The notes below the pieces were generated by a model that worked only from the letters and a program-made list of their open reading frames with translations, did not search any database and was not told the DNA's origin. From an uncultured Oscillospiraceae bacterium (GTDB lineage: Bacteria > Bacillota > Clostridia > Oscillospirales > Oscillospiraceae), in NCBI GenBank assembly GCA_934590505.1, contig CAKTPC010000009.1, positions 1 to 31,465 on the forward strand: a DNA stretch of 31,465 bases. Reading direction: 5' to 3'. A program made the position numbers and the translations under genes. Positions 31,052-31,465 of the stretch are shown here, piece by piece. The first letter of the stretch is position 1, and every line of letters begins with the position of its first letter.

Positions 31052-31465
31052 TCAGCCCTTCATCTCAAGCAGCTTATCCTTGAGCTCACCCTCGATGCGC
31101 GCAAGCTCTTCCTCTGCCTGGGCGCGGCGGACACGACCGTCGTCCTGGATCTGGCGTACCTCGTCAAGCGTGGCGATAAGCTCGATATTGGTCTGTTTGA
31201 GCGTCTCCATATCGACGATGCCGCGCTCGGACTCCTTCGCGATATTCACACTGCCCTGATGCAAGGTCTTTGCATTCTTCATGAGCAGCTCATTTGTCAC
31301 ATCGGTCACGTTGCGCTGCGCCTGCATGGCCTGCTCGGAATGGTACAGCGACAGGGCCAGCACCATCTGATTCTTCCAGAGGGGAATGGTGTTGACGATC
31401 GAGGAGCGGATCTTCTCGGCCATCAGGCTGTCGTTATTCTGCACCATGCGGATCTGCGGAGCCAT
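31052..31465 (-). CDS. TelA-family (toxic anion resistance) protein, C-terminal part
   Basis: Only the last 137 or so residues are inside the window; the start is beyond base 31465. What is visible fits the C-terminal half of TelA: QIRMVQNNDSLMAEKIRSSI, then NTIPLWKNQMVLALSLYHSE and AMQAQRNVTDVTNELLMKNA, followed by coiled coil (VRRAQAEEELARIEGELKDK). The family was first linked to tellurite resistance and is now seen more widely in envelope stress loci, often next to an XpaC-type protein, which may lie outside the window. It is the upstream gene of the LemA-like and ybaK genes. Confidence 0.9.
   Translation of the reverse strand: MAPQIRMVQNNDSLMAEKIRSSIVNTIPLWKNQMVLALSLYHSEQAMQAQRNVTDVTNELLMKNAKTLHQGSVNIAKESERGIVDMETLKQTNIELIATLDEVRQIQDDGRVRRAQAEEELARIEGELKDKLLEMKG

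Overview
The window looks like chromosome of a Gram-positive anaerobe of the class Clostridia, probably of the Oscillospiraceae/Ruminococcaceae type. The clues are GC-rich coding DNA with strong AGGAGG-type ribosome sites, sortase-type and lipoprotein surface proteins, TTG/GTG starts, a YtrA-type GntR/ABC operon, a TelA/LemA-like pair, and a degenerate short inverted-repeat element of a kind I associate with gut Clostridia. The genus cannot be fixed from the sequence alone. There are no rRNA or tRNA genes, no CRISPR array, no intact insertion sequence and no phage genes. No gap between genes exceeds about 250 bases.

Layout, left to right. (1) 1-962: a Thr/Ser/Pro-rich secreted lipoprotein behind its own promoter. 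(2) 1026-2936: a GntR-type repressor, an ABC ATPase and an ABC-2-type permease in one overlapping operon, followed by a MITE-like repeat (2938-3107). (3) 3188-5231, minus strand: an OPA/GlpT-like MFS carrier and a MscS channel. They are divergent from glycerol kinase glpK (5426-6922). (4) 7143-12893: a glycogen/alpha-glucan operon, glgB-glgA-GH13. The N-terminus of the GH13 enzyme appears to be a fragment of glycogen phosphorylase. (5) 13136-16663: a 1175-residue beta-helix-like surface protein with a C-terminal SPKTG sortase signal. (6) 16770-17492, minus: a TauE/SafE permease, convergent with the surface protein and divergent from thiI-cinA (17630-20051). (7) 20181-24029, minus: a UvrD/Rep helicase, a 71-residue conserved small protein and a polytopic membrane protein that may be a GT-C glycosyltransferase. 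(8) 24281-28695, plus: GT2 glycosyltransferase, nucleotidyltransferase, UPF0104-like flippase, APH-type kinase, HAD phosphatase and GtrA. (9) 28729-28910: an AT-rich gap with direct repeats and a long hairpin. (10) 28911-31465, minus: an orphan AT-rich membrane protein, a YbaK-type deacylase, a LemA-like protein and the C-terminal part of TelA, cut by the window end.

The most interesting region is 22545-28695. Two divergent transcription units start from back-to-back promoters whose -35 boxes sit in the two arms of one 13-bp palindrome. Together they encode the parts expected for making an activated polar or sugar group (kinase, nucleotidyltransferase, phosphatase), loading it on a lipid carrier (GT2), moving it across the membrane (GtrA, UPF0104) and transferring it outside (candidate GT-C). 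Within it, the flippase and kinase reading frames join into one continuous protein if a single C near 26451 is removed. This is either a real frameshift, a sequencing error, or a flippase-kinase fusion read by an unusual mechanism. The second strongest observation is the phosphorylase-derived N-terminus of the GH13 enzyme.

All family names rest on motifs read by eye and on memory of the families. No database search or structure prediction was run.
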